Assembly (NCBI GenBank): GCA_963070105.1
Contig: OY718805.1
Coordinates: 3,406,001 to 3,470,000 of the forward strand
Direction of reading: 5' to 3'
Length of the DNA: 64,000 nt
Source of the DNA: Litomosoides sigmodontis
Taxonomy: Eukaryota > Nematoda > Chromadorea > Rhabditida > Onchocercidae
Below, piece by piece: positions 12,986-35,431 of this stretch. The translations under genes and the position numbers were made by a program. The number at the start of each line of letters is the position of its first letter. Positions within the stretch are counted from its first letter, which is position 1. The notes under the pieces were generated by a model that saw only the letters and a program-made list of their open reading frames with translations, did not search any database and was not told where the DNA came from.

Positions 12986-15900
12986 AAATAATAATGGCAA
13001 TAATGGTATAATGCAATAAATGACAGGAATTGAAATGAGCGTACTTTTCACTTCCTTCACTCTTTCACAAATGAGCAATAAGAAAATTTCTTAAGAAGCA
13101 TGTTAGTTACGAAGAAAAAAAAGGAAAAAAAGTGTCGGAGGAAATGAAAGAGTAATTATATTTTTAATTTGGAAATGATTAAATCGACATTTCGTGGAGA
13201 ATTACGCATAATAGAAAAAAAATTTTTTTTCGTAAAAGAGCTTTGGAGAGTATAATTTCGTCGCCAAATAATTTCAAGCAATTTTTCCCTCAGCAAAATC
13301 ATTTTTGAACAATTGAAATGTTAAATTGGAAGTTACGCAGTTGCATGTTCGACAAAAAAAAGCTGTTAGCATAAAAAAACGAGTTCCGTTACCCTAAACC
13401 ATTTGAATGATTGAATGTTTGACGGAACACACGTCACATTTCCTCTTCATCAGCCACTTCCCTTCTTTTACGCAATTTTGCTTTTTCCTTTCTAATATTA
13501 TAGTTTAGTGAAATTTAAATATTTGAGTAAAATTAAAATTTTTTCATTTCCTCCTCTGTAATGACAGAAAAGAATTGAATGATTGCAATAGCGGAATTGA
13601 AGAGATAATTCTAGGTAACTGTTGTAAATTTGAAATAAATGAACTTGCTGGTTGATTTTTCAAACTTCTTAAACTTATTCTCTTTTCTTTTTGAGCAGGA
13701 AGAGTGGGAGGAGAGAGAGAGCGATGTAGCTGTATCTTGAAAAAACACAACTAAGCTAAGTACTAATTATCAATTTTGCCTACTCATTTTTATATTTCAT
13801 TTTTTTTCTTTTTTAAAATTTCGAAATAAGGAAATTTTGAAATAGGAAGACAGAAGAAAAAAGAGTGTGTTAAATGAATGATCGAAAATTTTAGCAAAAA
13901 AATTTTTTAAATGGAGAAATTAGCATGGGAATTTTAGCAGCAAAACGTCCGAGAAATTGAGCAATCGATAATCTTTTGATCGATAAACAGGAATAGTAGA
14001 AATGAAACTCTTTCAGAGTGAATTTTTTATTTTCAAATGAATAATTAAGATAGAGCAATGAAAAAAATACCGGGTTAATATGCAAAGTTTTTCAAAGTAC
14101 GAAATGTAAAATAACGAAAAGGTTACAAGAAGAAAATTGAGCAAAAAATGGTTTTCTACTGGCAGAAATTACACTTCCTATTTAAAATTTTATCTAATTT
14201 CGATAAGTTTCAACAACTACTTTCTATCCTAATTTTCACATTGTATTTTCACCTTTTTTTCCAGCTCTACTGCTAAATATGCGGAGACTTTTCAATTTTT
14301 CCGTCGAAAAGTCAAAAAATTATTTCCCATGAAAAAACAGTGAAAATGAAACTAACTGAAAAATGAAAATGAAGCCAAATGGTCTCCCCTCTTATCAATG
14401 AATTCAATCATTACTTGTGGGAGTGTTAAGAGATAAGATCAATTTGTGAGCGAAAAAAAAGGTAAACAAATCGATAATTTGAATCTCATTACTATGGTTG
14501 ATCTCTGATTGCTCCAATTCTAATTTTATTAACTTTTAGTCATTTTCATTAAACGGCCATTACGCATTTCTTCGATGCTAACTTATAAATTTCAGATTGA
14601 ATTTGTTATTTGCAAGAAAAAAAAAAGAAGCCCTCTTCTATTAGCAATGAAATGTCCGATCAATCGGTTGAAGTATTTCCATGACGTTTAAATGGCTGAC
14701 TGATAATTGCTGCTTGATAAAACTGTTAAGTGGAAATTGCTAATTAATTGGAAATGTGAAAAGCGGACGAATAATAATTGCCCTCTCTCTCTCTCTCTCT
14801 CTTTTTCACTCCTTTTTTCCTGCACTTTAGCGTTTACCGTTTAGTAAAATCAAAAAAAAATGACGTTAAATTATTTCGATAAAATTATTTGCTAAAATTT
14901 TGCAAATTTTCAAGAAATAAAAAAAAATAAAAAATTACTTTTGAAATAAAAGAGAGAAAAAGATGAGCAAAAAAATATTGCTGAAATTTTTGAATTAGAA
15001 TTCATTTGCATAATATTCGAGAGTAATTATAATCATTTATATATTTGCACTTTTTTTTAAAATAAAAACTTACTAATGTAAAGAGTGTGTAAAATTTATT
15101 CAATCAATTAAGTAAGAAATAAACTATCAGTTGCTCGTAACAAAATGTAACTAACTAAAATGACTTTTTCAAATAAGCAACTGGAAAATTATTGTGAAAT
15201 TGTTAGCGAAATGATGATTTGTTAAATCCAATGAATTCATTGATAACACTTATCAAATTACACGTTAGTGAGTCTGTTAGCTAAGAATAAAAATGAGAGC
15301 AAGACTGGAAATAATAGTCGGTAAGGCAATTGAAGCAATCAATCAAAGGAAATAATTTGATGAATATGTTTTGTGTTAGAATTTTAGTACGTCGGCTTTT
15401 TCTTTTTCATTTATGCTATTAATTGAAAATTAAGTAATGCTGCACAGATATGTTTGGAAAAAAAAACATGGGATAATAAGCAATTTCCATTCAGTTTTAT
15501 TTAACTTAAACTGAGAAATATTTTAGAATTTATCTTGATTTCAAATATGTTGAAAATGTAAAAATAAATTGAATCGGTTCGAATTCATTTTATTCATAAA
15601 ATAAATTCAATGATATTCTTTTAAAGCGTATCCGATCAATTGATATAATTATTGCGGTAGATAATTTAATGATATGATAACAGAAGAATATTTTCGGTCT
15701 CTCAATGAGATTTAAAATAAACAAAAATCGGTCGGTGGTGGAAATTGCACAGTTTGCGGCATAATTGATTGTGAAAAACATTTTGCATTGATTACTGCTT
15801 TATTTAATTATTCATTTCTTTCCAATTACTTCACTGCTTTCGACAGTCTGAATTTTGTTTGGAAATAATTTTGAAACGAGTATCAAACTCAAACAGCTAT

Positions 15901-17388
15901 GTGTTAAATGCCAAAGTGATAGATTATCATTTAGGTAAATTTCTTCTAAAATTAACGGATTGCCTACTATCTGCTAAATTTAGTGAGGGAAAATGCATGG
16001 AAGATTTTGATGCTACAAATTTCTGCACAAAATTTTCCATACATTTTCGAAATAATATTGCAATTGATGAATATCTCGTATTATTTCAAATAATGAATAG
16101 CTTGTTAATGCATGTCATTACGATTATGAATATTCAATTTTAATTGTCTTACGTGGCGATGATTTTTTTTTAGCACTTTGAAAAAATTTCGTTTTTTCTT
16201 ATTAAGCAACACATTGTGTACACAAATCGTTTTGGTGTTTCTCAATTAGAAATGCAATTTATCGTCTTAATTGGAAATGGAATTAATGAATTACCATTCT
16301 TATTGTCTTAGCACTACTGCAATCACTATGTTGCATTGTTGTACGCGAAATAGTTTCAAGAAATGGATGAAATGTGAACGGTAATAATTGCTCAATTTCA
16401 ACACGTCAAACTATGCTAGCACATTCCGACTAATAATTAAATAAAATTTTTCACTCTCATTTTCTGAATTAATAAAAAAAAAATAGGAAGGAAAGAATTT
16501 GACGCTTTAAAGTTGGTTAGCAATGAGGAGAATAAGCATTCGAATGATTTAATATCATTTCTTCTCCTAGCATTCTCAGTTTTAAAATATGTGATCATTT
16601 GATTTCTTTTGAATTCACCCAAACGTAATTGAATTTCGCAATAAATTAGTTGAGAAAGTTAATATATGTGATGAAAGTGCAAATATGCAGGATAATTTTT
16701 TTTCAATTTCAGTTCTTTTGCAAATAAAATTTTCGCGTGTGTTTTTACGTATTCAGGATAAATCAAATAGCTGAAATAACTGTGCTGTAGTCCTATAGTT
16801 TTTTTTTCTTAGCAGCAGAAAAACTTAATAATAAATACGAATTACCTCAAATAATTTTAAATCAAAAGCGTAAATTATCCAATAGCAAAATAACTCTATC
16901 ACTTATCAAAGTAGGTAACAATTTGAGTTTGTTTCCGAAAACTAAATTAATTTTTCACATTTGCTAAGCATAAAGCATTCTGTGCTTTTAATTCAGTCAA
17001 CAGACGAAAGCTCGTCAATGTTCACAATTGAAAATGAAGGAAACGTAAAATTAAATCAAATTTAATGAATCCATAAATGAATGTTTTACAACGGTAATAT
17101 TTAACAGGGCAGATAGCCATAGCAACTTCAATTCCCAATTTCATTCATTCATCAATTACTTTCACTGATATATCAATACGAACACAACGATGATGATGAT
17201 AGTCATAATCAACGGAAAGTGAAAAAACTGTAAGAATGGCGGAATGATCAAAGAAATAAATCGTGAGAAATTTCATTTTCATTTTTTTCTTGCAACCTTG
17301 TAACTCTTACGAAACATTACACTTCGGTTCGATACTGTTCAAATCTTCCTAAATGACATCTTCATATAGGCGAGTGCACGTGTGTGTA

Positions 17389-17421
<33 letters not shown>

Positions 17422-19232
17422 CATAGATCTAATTAATTAGCGTCTAATTCACTGCACCAAATAAAATTCAAGGAAGAAAGGAATTAAATAATTCATAATG
17501 TAAAATTATTGCAAATAAAAAATTCAAAAATAAAAGTGATTTTTGTTGAAAGAGAAATGTATGAAATTAAAAGTGAAATATATTCATTTCAAGGAAAAAT
17601 GAACGATAGCTTACTTAATTTCGAAATGATGAAATAATTTCCGCTTGTCAACTATTTAAATTAAAAATTTAATAAATCTGTCAAGCGCAGATGACATATA
17701 TTTCTTAGCAAGCAAAAATCTGTATTATTACAAAAATGCTAAAATAAAATGTGCTGTTATAGATATTCTTTTTGCTTCCGCTTTTTAATCCAACCAAACA
17801 AGGGATAATTTAGCGCTTGTGACAGCAACAGGTAAATTATCATTTTTTTTTGAAAAAAAATAAATATCAATTAACATTATTCGTATGAAATCAATTTTTA
17901 TAAAGTATAAAAATATTTGATAAATTTATTTGCGTAATATCAAATTTTAATTCATTTAACCTACCGAATGTACTTTATGGGCAAAAGAAAGTATTGGTCG
18001 ACGGCTGGTGAGAGCTAATGAGTGCTAATTTTTGTGCAATAAGTTTTATTTTAATTCATTTCAAAAAAAACAAATCATCTACAAGCGTTTCTGCGAACTA
18101 AATCGGATGAAATAATTACCTCGAATTTTTCTAAAATATCGTCAAATAAAAGAAAGGCTTCATGGATTACTTCTTGAATTGAAATTTAAATTATTAATGA
18201 CATTTGAAAGTCTAATGTCAGATTAAATTTTAAAAAATATGAAATAAATTAATTAATGGCGGTTATATGACAATTGTCGGGCTTTGTAAAAATTTTTATG
18301 AAACACGAAACACGAAATTATTCACTTCTTAAAATTTTCAATTTTTAATGCCTTAAAATAATTTTATTTTAAAATGCTTGAAGGAGTCGGTACAAAATTC
18401 ATTTTATATTAGAAAATAATATAGAACTGCTTGAGTTGTTGGATAATGAAATTTTGGCTGATGAAATATTAAATATTAGCAATAATAATGATTAAAAAAG
18501 AAATGGAAATTGAAGAAATCCGCTAGCTGAGGAGGACGAAAGCATAAATTCTATGAAAGTAAGAAAAAAGGAAGCAATATTTCTGAAATGCCATGAAGAA
18601 TTTTTTCTTTTCAGATCGTTATCACTCGCCCTCTCTCCTCATCTCTCTCTCTCTCTGTCATTAAAAAATTTTAATTGAAGAAACCATTACACATGCGAAA
18701 AAAAAAGTCTGAATTAACCTGTGCAAAAATTTCTTAGAAAAATAAACAAAATTTAAAATCGCACAAAAAAATTGAATATTAGAATTTCTTTCAAAAATTT
18801 TAATGTCATATCAAAATCTCTGAATTATTCACCACTGTGAACAACATTTACGAAATTTACTTTTTGCAATTGCTAATGAAATTCATTAATTTCTTTGATC
18901 TGTGTGAAATAGTTCTAAGCCGCTGGGAAAAAATTTCCTTATTGTCAAATTACTTATCTTTAATTTCGAAAAATTCAATCTGAAATGAAAAAGGGAGAAA
19001 ATGCTTTGCTGAATAGCTATCCAAAGCAGAAACGATAATTACTGTTCACTCGATCAATTCAGAATGTTAGCTTATTTCTGATGCATTTTAATAAATGTAA
19101 CTGAAATCATCCAGGTGTGACCATATTGATAATGAGCAAATTGAATTCGCTCATTTGAAAATAATCTGTTCTTTTTTAATCCACAATTACAGGAAAAAAA
19201 AAAGGAAATTCGATCGATTGTATTGCAAAAAC
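12986..19232. other. Gene-poor AT-rich region
   Basis: No exon with protein-like composition and splice sites was found. It holds (CT)n at 14783-14802, (GT)n at 17372-17420, further CT runs near 18640, and one copy of a 157-bp sequence (18834-18995) repeated in the inverted-repeat arm to the right. A 94-codon frame at 15859-16143 was judged non-coding. Confidence 0.5.
14783..17420. repeat. Dinucleotide microsatellites (CT at 14783-14802, GT at 17372-17420)
   Basis: Pure or nearly pure runs of CT and GT in the gene-poor region. They are ordinary microsatellites; only the two runs, not the DNA between them, are repeats. Confidence 0.85.
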
Positions 19233-19650
19233 AGAAATGTACGTATTTTTGGTAAAAGTGGAATTTTTAATTTTAAAATACAAAATGAAAGTTTTTTAAG
19301 ATAATGCAATTGTTGGTATTGCAGAGGTAATGAACTGAGCTGTTTGATATTTTGAAAATTAAAAGAATTGTATTGTAACTTATGAATTTGTGTAGAGCAA
19401 TATTAAAGACGTTAAAATTGTTTGTCTATTCCGATGAATTACTACTGTAGAATTTCCTGATAGTATGGATAGGTACGGTAGGTAAGTGGTCGACTGTGAG
19501 CAACAATTGCGAAATTTAATCTTTGCAATTGCTAATGAAATTCTTTAATTTCTTTGATCTGTGTGAAATAGTTCTAAACCGCTGGAAAAAAATTTCCTTA
19601 TTGTCAAATTACTTTTCTTTAATTTCAAAAAATTCAATCTGAAATGAAAG
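18834..19650. repeat. About 157-bp direct repeat (18834-18995 and 19493-19650)
   Basis: Both copies begin ACTGTGA and share CTAATGAAATTC, TTTGATCTGTGTGAAATAG and a shared end CAATCTGAAATGAAA, with scattered substitutions. The second copy interrupts the left arm of the long inverted repeat and is absent from the right arm. Confidence 0.85.
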
Positions 19651-20016
19651 AGGAAGAAGGTAGTCCAGTTGTGGTCGGCGGAAGTAGTGTAGTTGTGGTA
19701 ATGGAATAAGTGCATTGATTTTCACTCCTCAAATGTGAACTTTTGAATTTGGGGCTATGCTAAGAAATCCTAGCTGAACTCACTTCAGCTACTCTTTTCA
19801 AGTACTTTTATCCTATCGGATGAATTACACTTCCACCTAACTCTTTTCACATTACTTTCACATGCAAAGTATGATACTCCAAAGGAAGCATGTAACATGA
19901 TCAACCATAAATATAAATTTGAAATTTTTTAACTGAAATATACTTGAAATGACTAATAAGCAAATTTGACATTAGAAATGTTAAGGTTGCGGGTGATGCA
20001 CCAGAATGGTTGGAAA
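19233..20016 (+). repeat. Left arm of a long inverted repeat
   Basis: This 784-bp sequence is the reverse complement of 23938-24543, allowing for about 180 bp extra here (roughly 19487-19668). Long stretches match almost perfectly, for example GATAATGCAATTGTTGG near the outer end and GCGGGTGATGCACCAG near the inner end. No protein or transposase is visible inside it. Confidence 0.93.
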
Positions 20017-20443
20017 TGACAATAGGCAGAAGAAAGCGATGATAAAATTTTTTGCGCATAAGTGCTTCAGCAGAATCGAATTTAGTTGAAGCTAATCAAA
20101 CATTTATTTTTCTCCAAAATAAAAAATGCTTCAACTTGCAATGAATGACCTATTTGGACTCATTGAGAACATCGGTTATGACAGTGAAAGATGAAAGCAC
20201 TACGAAATGAAATTCCACACCCTAACAAGTTAATTTCTCAACTACAATTCTAATTAATCAGATTGACTGAAATTATCAGCCATAGCTTGGAAAATTATCA
20301 GTTACTGGTTGGCATTTCTCTCACACGAATCATTCGGTGGTACAACAGTGGAGAGTGGAAAAAACAATTGCAAAAAGCTCATTGGCATATCGCTTAAATT
20401 GCGATGCAAAAATTCGTTTCATACAAAAGTGATGATTTGTGAA
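20017..20443. other. 3' flank of the membrane-protein gene
   Basis: About 430 bp between the inner end of the left inverted-repeat arm and the stop codon of the gene at 20444. It probably includes the 3' UTR. No other element was seen. Confidence 0.5.
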
Positions 20444-23695
<3,252 letters not shown>

Positions 23696-23937
23696 ATCAA
23701 CCTTTTAAGATAGCTTTACAACGTCGACGATAACACTACAAATGAAGCAAATTGTAGGTTTATTTTATTTTCATCACAAAAAATTTCTATGCAAATTTTT
23801 ATCAGAAATAATCAGTTATCAGATCAAAAACTAGCCGACTAACAGCTACTCCACTTTTTTTAGGAAGAAATAAAAGTAATTTTTTGTGTGAAGTAAAATA
23901 ATTAAATTAAACGGAGATTTTTCCATAAATTTTGCCT

Positions 23938-24543
23938 CCTATTGTCATTTCCAACCATTCTGGTGCATCACCCGCAACCTTAACATTTCTAATGTCAAAT
24001 TTGCTTATTAGTCATTTCAAGTATATTTCAGTTAAAAAATTTCAAATTTATATTTATGGTTGATCATGTTACATGCTTCCTTTAGAGTATCATACTTTGC
24101 ATGTGAAAGTAATGTGAAAAGAGTTAGGTGGAAGTGTAATTCATCCGATAGGATAAAAGTACTTGAAAAGAGTAGCTGAAGTGAGTTCAGCAAGGATTTC
24201 TTAGCATAGCCCCAAATTCAAAAGTTCACATTTGAGGAGTGAAAATCAATGCACTTATTCCATGACCACAACTACACTACTTCCGCCGACTGAATTCCAC
24301 TACATACCTACCGTACCTATCCATACTATCAGGAAATTCTACAGTAGTAATTCACCGGAATAGACAAACAATTTTAACGTCTTTAATATTGCTCAAGTTA
24401 CAATACAATTCTTTTAATTTTCAAAATATCAAACAGCTCAGTTCATTACCTCTGCAATACCAACAATTGCATTATCTTAAAAAACTTTCATTTTATATTT
24501 TAAAATTAAAAATTCCGTTTTTACCAAAAATACGTACATTTCT
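23938..24543 (-). repeat. Right arm of the long inverted repeat
   Basis: This 606-bp sequence is the reverse complement of 19233-20016 minus its internal insertion. Similarity ends abruptly at both edges (AGG/CCT on the inner side, AGAAATGTACG on the outer side). No target-site duplication or short terminal inverted repeat is obvious at either copy. Confidence 0.93.
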
Positions 24544-27500
24544 CTTCTCGCATTGTTATAAATAAAAATTTTTTATTTTTTTCTTAATTTCAATTTCCAC
24601 CTCTTTTCAACGATTTTTTAATTATTTACAATTGCTTGCTGTGAAGTTGTCAGCGATGCATTCATTGTGATTTCAAACTGTTTTGCTATTTCTTTTTTTT
24701 TTTGCTAATTCGTTGTCGAGAAAAGCTTATATTTTAAGAGAAGAAGCATGATGAGTTGCAAAGGTTCCGAAAACATTCGCAAAACGAAAAAAAAATCATT
24801 TCATCTTGTCTCGTTATTCTATCAATTTGATAAAATGTGATTTTTTTTTTTTTGAAAAAAAACGACGCGTGGAAAGAACTATTGCTTCCATTGAAATTAA
24901 ATGTATTTCAATAAAAATTGTTTTACTAAATATAATTCTTTATATATATATGTATATATAACAAAATGTATATAAGAAAAAAATATATATATATTATATA
25001 CATAAGCTCTATATACATAACTAATGACTGTTGAAGTGAATTGTGAAAAAGTTCTCAAAGATATCAATAAATGAGCTGTCACAGGCAACAAGTTTTGCGT
25101 TAAATTAATTACAAAATGAGTGAAATTATTCCGTGAATTTCTAAAATTACGTGCAAATAGTGAGTTATTTAATAGTTTAAAGTTCATTCATTTCATAGTT
25201 CCATTCAGCTTCTTACATCGAAAAATTTCAGCAAATAGTATATACCTTTTAGAGACGCGACATTAGCGCCTGTTTTTTTGCTGATAGTTCGTTTCCGCTA
25301 TTTTTTTATTTCTGACAATTTTGTTTAATCTACGCATTAAAATACTGTTTCGTTTCGCCTTTAAACGAATGCCAAAATAATTTTTGGTAAAGGAATGAAT
25401 CTCTTCCCACATTTCTCCTTTTATTTTTTTTTTTATTTTGAAATGAAATGTCACTGTTTTTCTGCTTTTTTTGTGCTGCTAAATGGTAGCAATTACTTTT
25501 CAAAATGTTTCAATTTTTTATTTAATAAATTAGCTTTCCAAAAATGTGTAGCGTTAGCAAGTTTGGGTTTAAATTTTTAAATTTGACCTGTCCAACATCT
25601 ATCTACTGCACTGACTACTGTGACCTCTTCAATGTCAACATGTTTAAATCAATCTGCTCAGCCTTCCTGTTTTCTCCTCGCTATTATCCATGTTGAATTT
25701 CTCATTGCAATTAATGCTAACAATAAGTTACGTTGTTTACTTTTACATGGAGGATGCAACATTCATTAATCCACTGTATTTGCACTCGCATCACACGTTT
25801 TACACGTTTCACACGTTTAACGTTAAGCTAAATTTCTGATAATTTCAGCGAGCAACAGGAAATAAGCAACGAATTGATGATGAGCTGTAGAAGAGGCTGT
25901 TTATTAGCATTCATTGAATAGCACGTGAAATATTTTATTTAATCTTTCGATCATTTAGTTTACATTTATTGAAATTTTATAATATTTTGGAAGATTGTTT
26001 ATTTTCTATCAATTTCCTGCCGCTCTCTTACTTGTATTTTATAATTTATAATCATTTTTTTTTCTGAGAAGCAATACCTTTGTTTTTCATAGCTGTGATG
26101 GTAATGGGAGAATTTCACGCGAACGATTTAATTGCTGCCATAAATGTTCGTCGACTGCTAGTGAAGTAATCAGTTTTACTTCGACTTGATAATTGTTTTC
26201 AATATTTCTGTTCGATATAGCTTAATTTCATGAGAATTTTAAAAAGTTCAACAGCTTATAGGAATTTATGGAAGTTACTTTCGAAATACAATAATTATTG
26301 AATTATTTCCTTTTTCAAACTTTCAATATCTTCGTCATAATTATCATTTTGTTTTTTTACTTTCTCAGCACTTAGAAAACCGCTAATTTGAATATTGAAT
26401 TACGGCAATTTCTATACGTTTGATTTTGTTTATTTCGATAATTAATCTTTCTCAATCATAATTTGTCATAATTAGATGCGATTAGTGGATTAAATTTAGC
26501 TACTTAAATTATGCCTTATATAAAGTTACAATTATTGCCTTAATTCATTTTTTTAAAAAAAAATCAAATTCCAAAAAGAAATTTATTTGAGATTGAAAAT
26601 CACTACGTCATATATTATTGAAATCAGTTATGAGAAGGAAAAAAATTTGAATTTCATTTTCAAATCTCATTGCTAATTCTTTTATCAATTATAAATGGAT
26701 TTTTAATTCGTTAATTACCACTAATTTCCTCACTTTCATTTCAATAATGCAATTTAATTGAATTTTACTTTTACATATTTCACTGGTGAAATTTTAATGA
26801 AATTAAAAAAGCACGAAAATATTGTTTCCTTTCTTACAAGTATTTACTTCACAAAAAAATTTTACTGTTTTCTTTTACTTCCTTTTCTCTTTCATATTCT
26901 ATCTCTCTCCTTCTCTCATTCATCTTTCTACACTTCCTAATGTGCACTTTCTTTAACAGAGAAAGAATTGTTCGCTCTTTCTCTCTCTCTCTCTCTCTCT
27001 CCTTTCTCCCAAATGCAATATTTTCTAATTGACAGAAAATAAACGTAATTATTTCAGAAATTTTTAAATTTCACTTAATTCAATTACAAATTTCCTCGAT
27101 CAAAGAAATCTCTCTAATGCATACACAAAAATTCTTTGCCTATTTACTTTTACTCTGTTTTCTCCCTTCTCCCTTCCTATCCCTTCCCTTTCCTTCAATT
27201 CTTTTTTTAATCAATAATTTTTGATTTTTTCATCTTCACATTTTCTTTTTTACAAAATTTCTTTTTTCTTTTGCCTTTCCACAATTACAATCATTCCTGT
27301 CAACCGCTCTGTCACTTCACTTCTCCTTCACTCTTTCTCTCATTAATTTAACTCCATATTCCACCGTCCATTCAATTATCCGCTCACTCACACTTCCTCT
27401 CTCTCTCTCTCTCACTCTCTTTTTCCTTTAAATTCATTTAAATTCGATGAGCCAAGAATAACTCTATTATAATGAAGTCTTCAAAACTTTTATTATCAAA

Positions 27501-28227
27501 TATTGTACATTTACATCACCTGCAGAAGATTACTTTTCTCACGCGTTACATCTTTTTACAAATTAATTTCATGGATCAGTTTACTTTGAAATGTGCGTGC
27601 GTGCTTGCGTTTGCGTGTCTACCCGTATGTTACACATTTTCAAATTCAATTGTCACGTACTCATATCGTATTACCACGCTAGTTTGGACTATCCGTCTAG
27701 AAGATACTATCTATTCATTCTGTGATACCATTTTTTCACTGATGAATTTTTTTTTGCCAGTTTTTCAAGTTATCGTTAAATTTCACGTACGCTTAATCTA
27801 TTGTCCCAGAAATCACTAATAGATCTCATCGTTCGATAGCCTTTACGTGTTGCACTTACATCTTTTGGGGTTTTTTTTTTCATTAATTTCACCCTAACTT
27901 TTATGAATAGCTTAATGGAAAATAAAATTGTGAAGAATTAGTAGCAGCAATATTTCTCTCATCCCATTGTACAGATCCATCTACGCATCCTGTTTTCCTT
28001 TTTTGCTACGCCAACGTTCATATTAGGTCTTTTAATTGCTCTTCCTACATTTACTTCACAATCTGCAACAATGCCCGATCGGTCAATTCAACACAGTGCA
28101 AATGGCGACTAATTATTGATGGTAAGAGGTCAGTCATCGTTGTCCTGAATAGCCTCAGGAATCGATAGTTCAATCAAATTTTCCCTGATCGTTCACATAA
28201 AGCAAAATTGTCCAGCTTCATGGGATA

Positions 28228-28335
28228 GATGTTCGTTCCGTTCCGCTACGATACTTCTTGTAATGAATGTTCTTTCCGTTGAGCTTTCCGCTACGGTATT
28301 TTCTATAAGAGATGTTTGCCCTGTTCCGGTATGAT
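28228..28335. repeat. Degenerate tandem repeat, unit about 45-50 bp
   Basis: The pattern GATGTTC, then TTCCG, then CCGCTACG, then TACTTCT or TATTTTC recurs two and a bit times, with loss of similarity at the right end. Confidence 0.5.
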
Positions 28336-30397
28336 CCTAAAGCATACATCATTAAAACTTGCCATCTCTACACTGTTTGTTAGTGGTACTCGATTGCTGT
28401 AAAGTGGAGTTGCGCATTTTAAAGGCTATGCCGTCCCTTAACAAAAGTCCGTAAGAGCTCGATAACATAAAATTTCAAGCAAAAAAGAAAAGTCACGTAA
28501 GTTGAATAACGCTAAATATTACGTTTAACAAGATAGCATCTCTTATCCATTACTCTTACTCATTATTATCATCATTGTTATTATTACTTACTATTATTAA
28601 TAAATTATGAATGAATATTTAAGTTTAATGTTTAAGTGATAAGCGTTTACTGTTCTCGAGAAAATGCTACTATAAAGTTTGTTTGCTTTAAATGTGTGAA
28701 ATTGTTTACTTTTTCCATGTGAAATGATTTTAGCTATCATTGATTTATTACTTTAGAAAGTAATAGGAAAGATGTTTCAACCTTTTTTCACATTCTTTTG
28801 AAATGCTCCTTTTTTGTGGTAAATTGTATGGATTAAAAGATAAGAAATTGAAATTCTTTTACTTCAAAATTTGCAATTCAATTAATTTTGAGTTAATCGA
28901 TCATTCACATTTTGTGTTCCATTTGATTGAAATTGCTAAAATATCGCACTTATGCCTGTTTATCGTGGAAATTTCAATTCTTTTTTAAAACGACAAAAAA
29001 AGTGAGCACAGCAATTTATTTCATTTATCTTACTATTGCTCAATCAACTTTTTCCTTGCTCCTCAATTTGCTGTTTTTTGTTTTTATAAGAGGAAGGAAT
29101 AGTTGCGGAATAAATTATCGACTGTCTAAACATTTCTTTCGTTGTGGCGAGAGAATGAGAGAGAGAGAGTGAGAGAGGAAGAGAGAAAAAATACATTAAA
29201 TTTTAAATCGTTTTATTTCATCGGCATTTCTGTTTGATGTTTTTAAATTAACTCACTCATAAACTGAAATGGATAATTTCAGGAAAAAAGCATACTACAA
29301 TTGATAAAATTTTTATGCAAATTTTTTTTTGTTTTTGTTCAATTTTTTTTTTGGATTAAATGAAAGCACAAAAAGGCTAATAACTAAGCGGCTAATAAAA
29401 TGACTTTTACTGTTTGAAATTTCAATATTGCCATGCGAAAATAGATTTACATTCTTCAATTTACTTTATCATTTAACCAACCCATCCTTGTTACCAATGA
29501 ATTTGAAATTTAATTTCATTGAAAAATAATTACTAGTAAAATTTGCTTTCCATAATATTTTTCTATATTCACAAATTATTGCACGCAAATTTAATATCCA
29601 TACGAATGAAAGAGAGAGGGAGAAAAAGAAAGGAGCAGACGATAAAGGAAAAAAACCTTTTGAGTTATTTGTAAACATTAAAATTGAACAGAAAAATTGC
29701 TCATGCATCGAAGAATAATTGAATGAGCGTGGCGTGCAAGCAAAACTTTAAGTAATTTATTTCTAATTTACAGTTGCGACTAACTTTCGTATTAAATTAT
29801 CAAAATTAACTTTACAATTTGATGAAGGTAAAAGGAAGCGGAATTGAATTTATCACCTCGCAAACATTTTCAGCATATTTTCACCTGGTAAATTAACACT
29901 GCAGTTTCCTCAAATTGAAAATTTTTATTCTATTTCTGAAAAAGGTTTAATTTAGCGGTAGTGATTGTAGCACCACGAAATGAATGATTTAGTTTACTCT
30001 TCCACTTTCTCTCTTCCAGTATCCTAAAAAGCTGTCAAGAACAAGTTTGATTTCAATATGATTTGTACTTGAATTATCGATTGATACAATTCATTGAAGT
30101 GATTTAATTAATTTAAATGATATGAGAGGAGAGAGGAAAGAAAAAGCGAAAATTAGTATGTTGGAAAGTGTCTTCTTAGATGAAATGAGATTAAATTGTT
30201 GCTGACTGAATGATTGATTAGAATCTAAAATTAAGATGAATTGTATCAGCAAAAATGATTATTAATAACTTTAGAAGTTGAAATATTAAATAAACAACTA
30301 AAATTAAAATTTTCCGTAAAAAATTTTTCTTAAATCTCTCAATTGACAATTTTGCAGGTACGAATACTTAATGAAATGTAATCGTGAAATTTAACAT

Positions 30398-30500
30398 TTC
30401 TTCTATTATAAGGTTTATAAGGTTTTCGTTCTCTATTATAAGGTCTTCTATTGCAAAGTTTTTTTCTATTATATGGTTTTTTTTTATTATAAAGCTTTTC
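30398..30500. repeat. Short tandem repeat around TCTATTATAAGG
   Basis: About five degenerate copies of a unit near 20 bp, with the core TCTATTATAAGG or TTTATTATAAAG. Translation of the minus strand gives a repetitive Arg/Lys/Tyr/Asn string, which is not a real protein. Confidence 0.6.
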
Positions 30501-30839
30501 AGTTTCGCAATTTTGATACACAAATTTTTATTAGACCAATAAAATTATAAATTAAAAAAAATAGCTTTTGATTTTTTTCGTTATTCAGGAAAATATGCTA
30601 GCCATAACATTTTCCATTAATTTCATCGTTATAACTAGCAAACTTGATAACTCTCGGAGAACAGAGAGAGAGGGAGTGAGAGAGCGAGAGAGGGGAAGGA
30701 GGAAAAAAACATTTCAATACTAATTATGCATTAGCACTGATTAGCTATTTGTGGAAGTGATGAAATTAATTTTGTACTTCTGTTTCATGCAGCTTGCCGA
30801 TTGTCCTACTGCTCACTCACTGCACGAAATAGTAATTAA

Positions 30840-35431
<4,592 letters not shown>

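Larger units (their letters stand above)
24544..30839. other. Gene-poor region with simple repeats
   Basis: AT-rich and pyrimidine-rich DNA with TA dinucleotide runs (24938-25020), CT runs (26975-27001, 27396-27420), GA runs (29155-29185, 30662-30695) and two short tandem repeats (28228-28335, 30398-30500). Open frames here, such as 27472-27819, have low-complexity or random composition. I see no exon that can be supported. Confidence 0.5.

Noticed and set aside
15859..16143. 94-codon plus-strand open frame
   Set aside because: Composition matches the AT-rich background, there are no supporting splice sites or neighbouring exons, and no motif is visible.
27472..27819. 115-codon plus-strand open frame with hydrophobic content
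   Set aside because: Surrounded by CT-rich low-complexity DNA; the hydrophobicity follows from T-rich codons. No family features.
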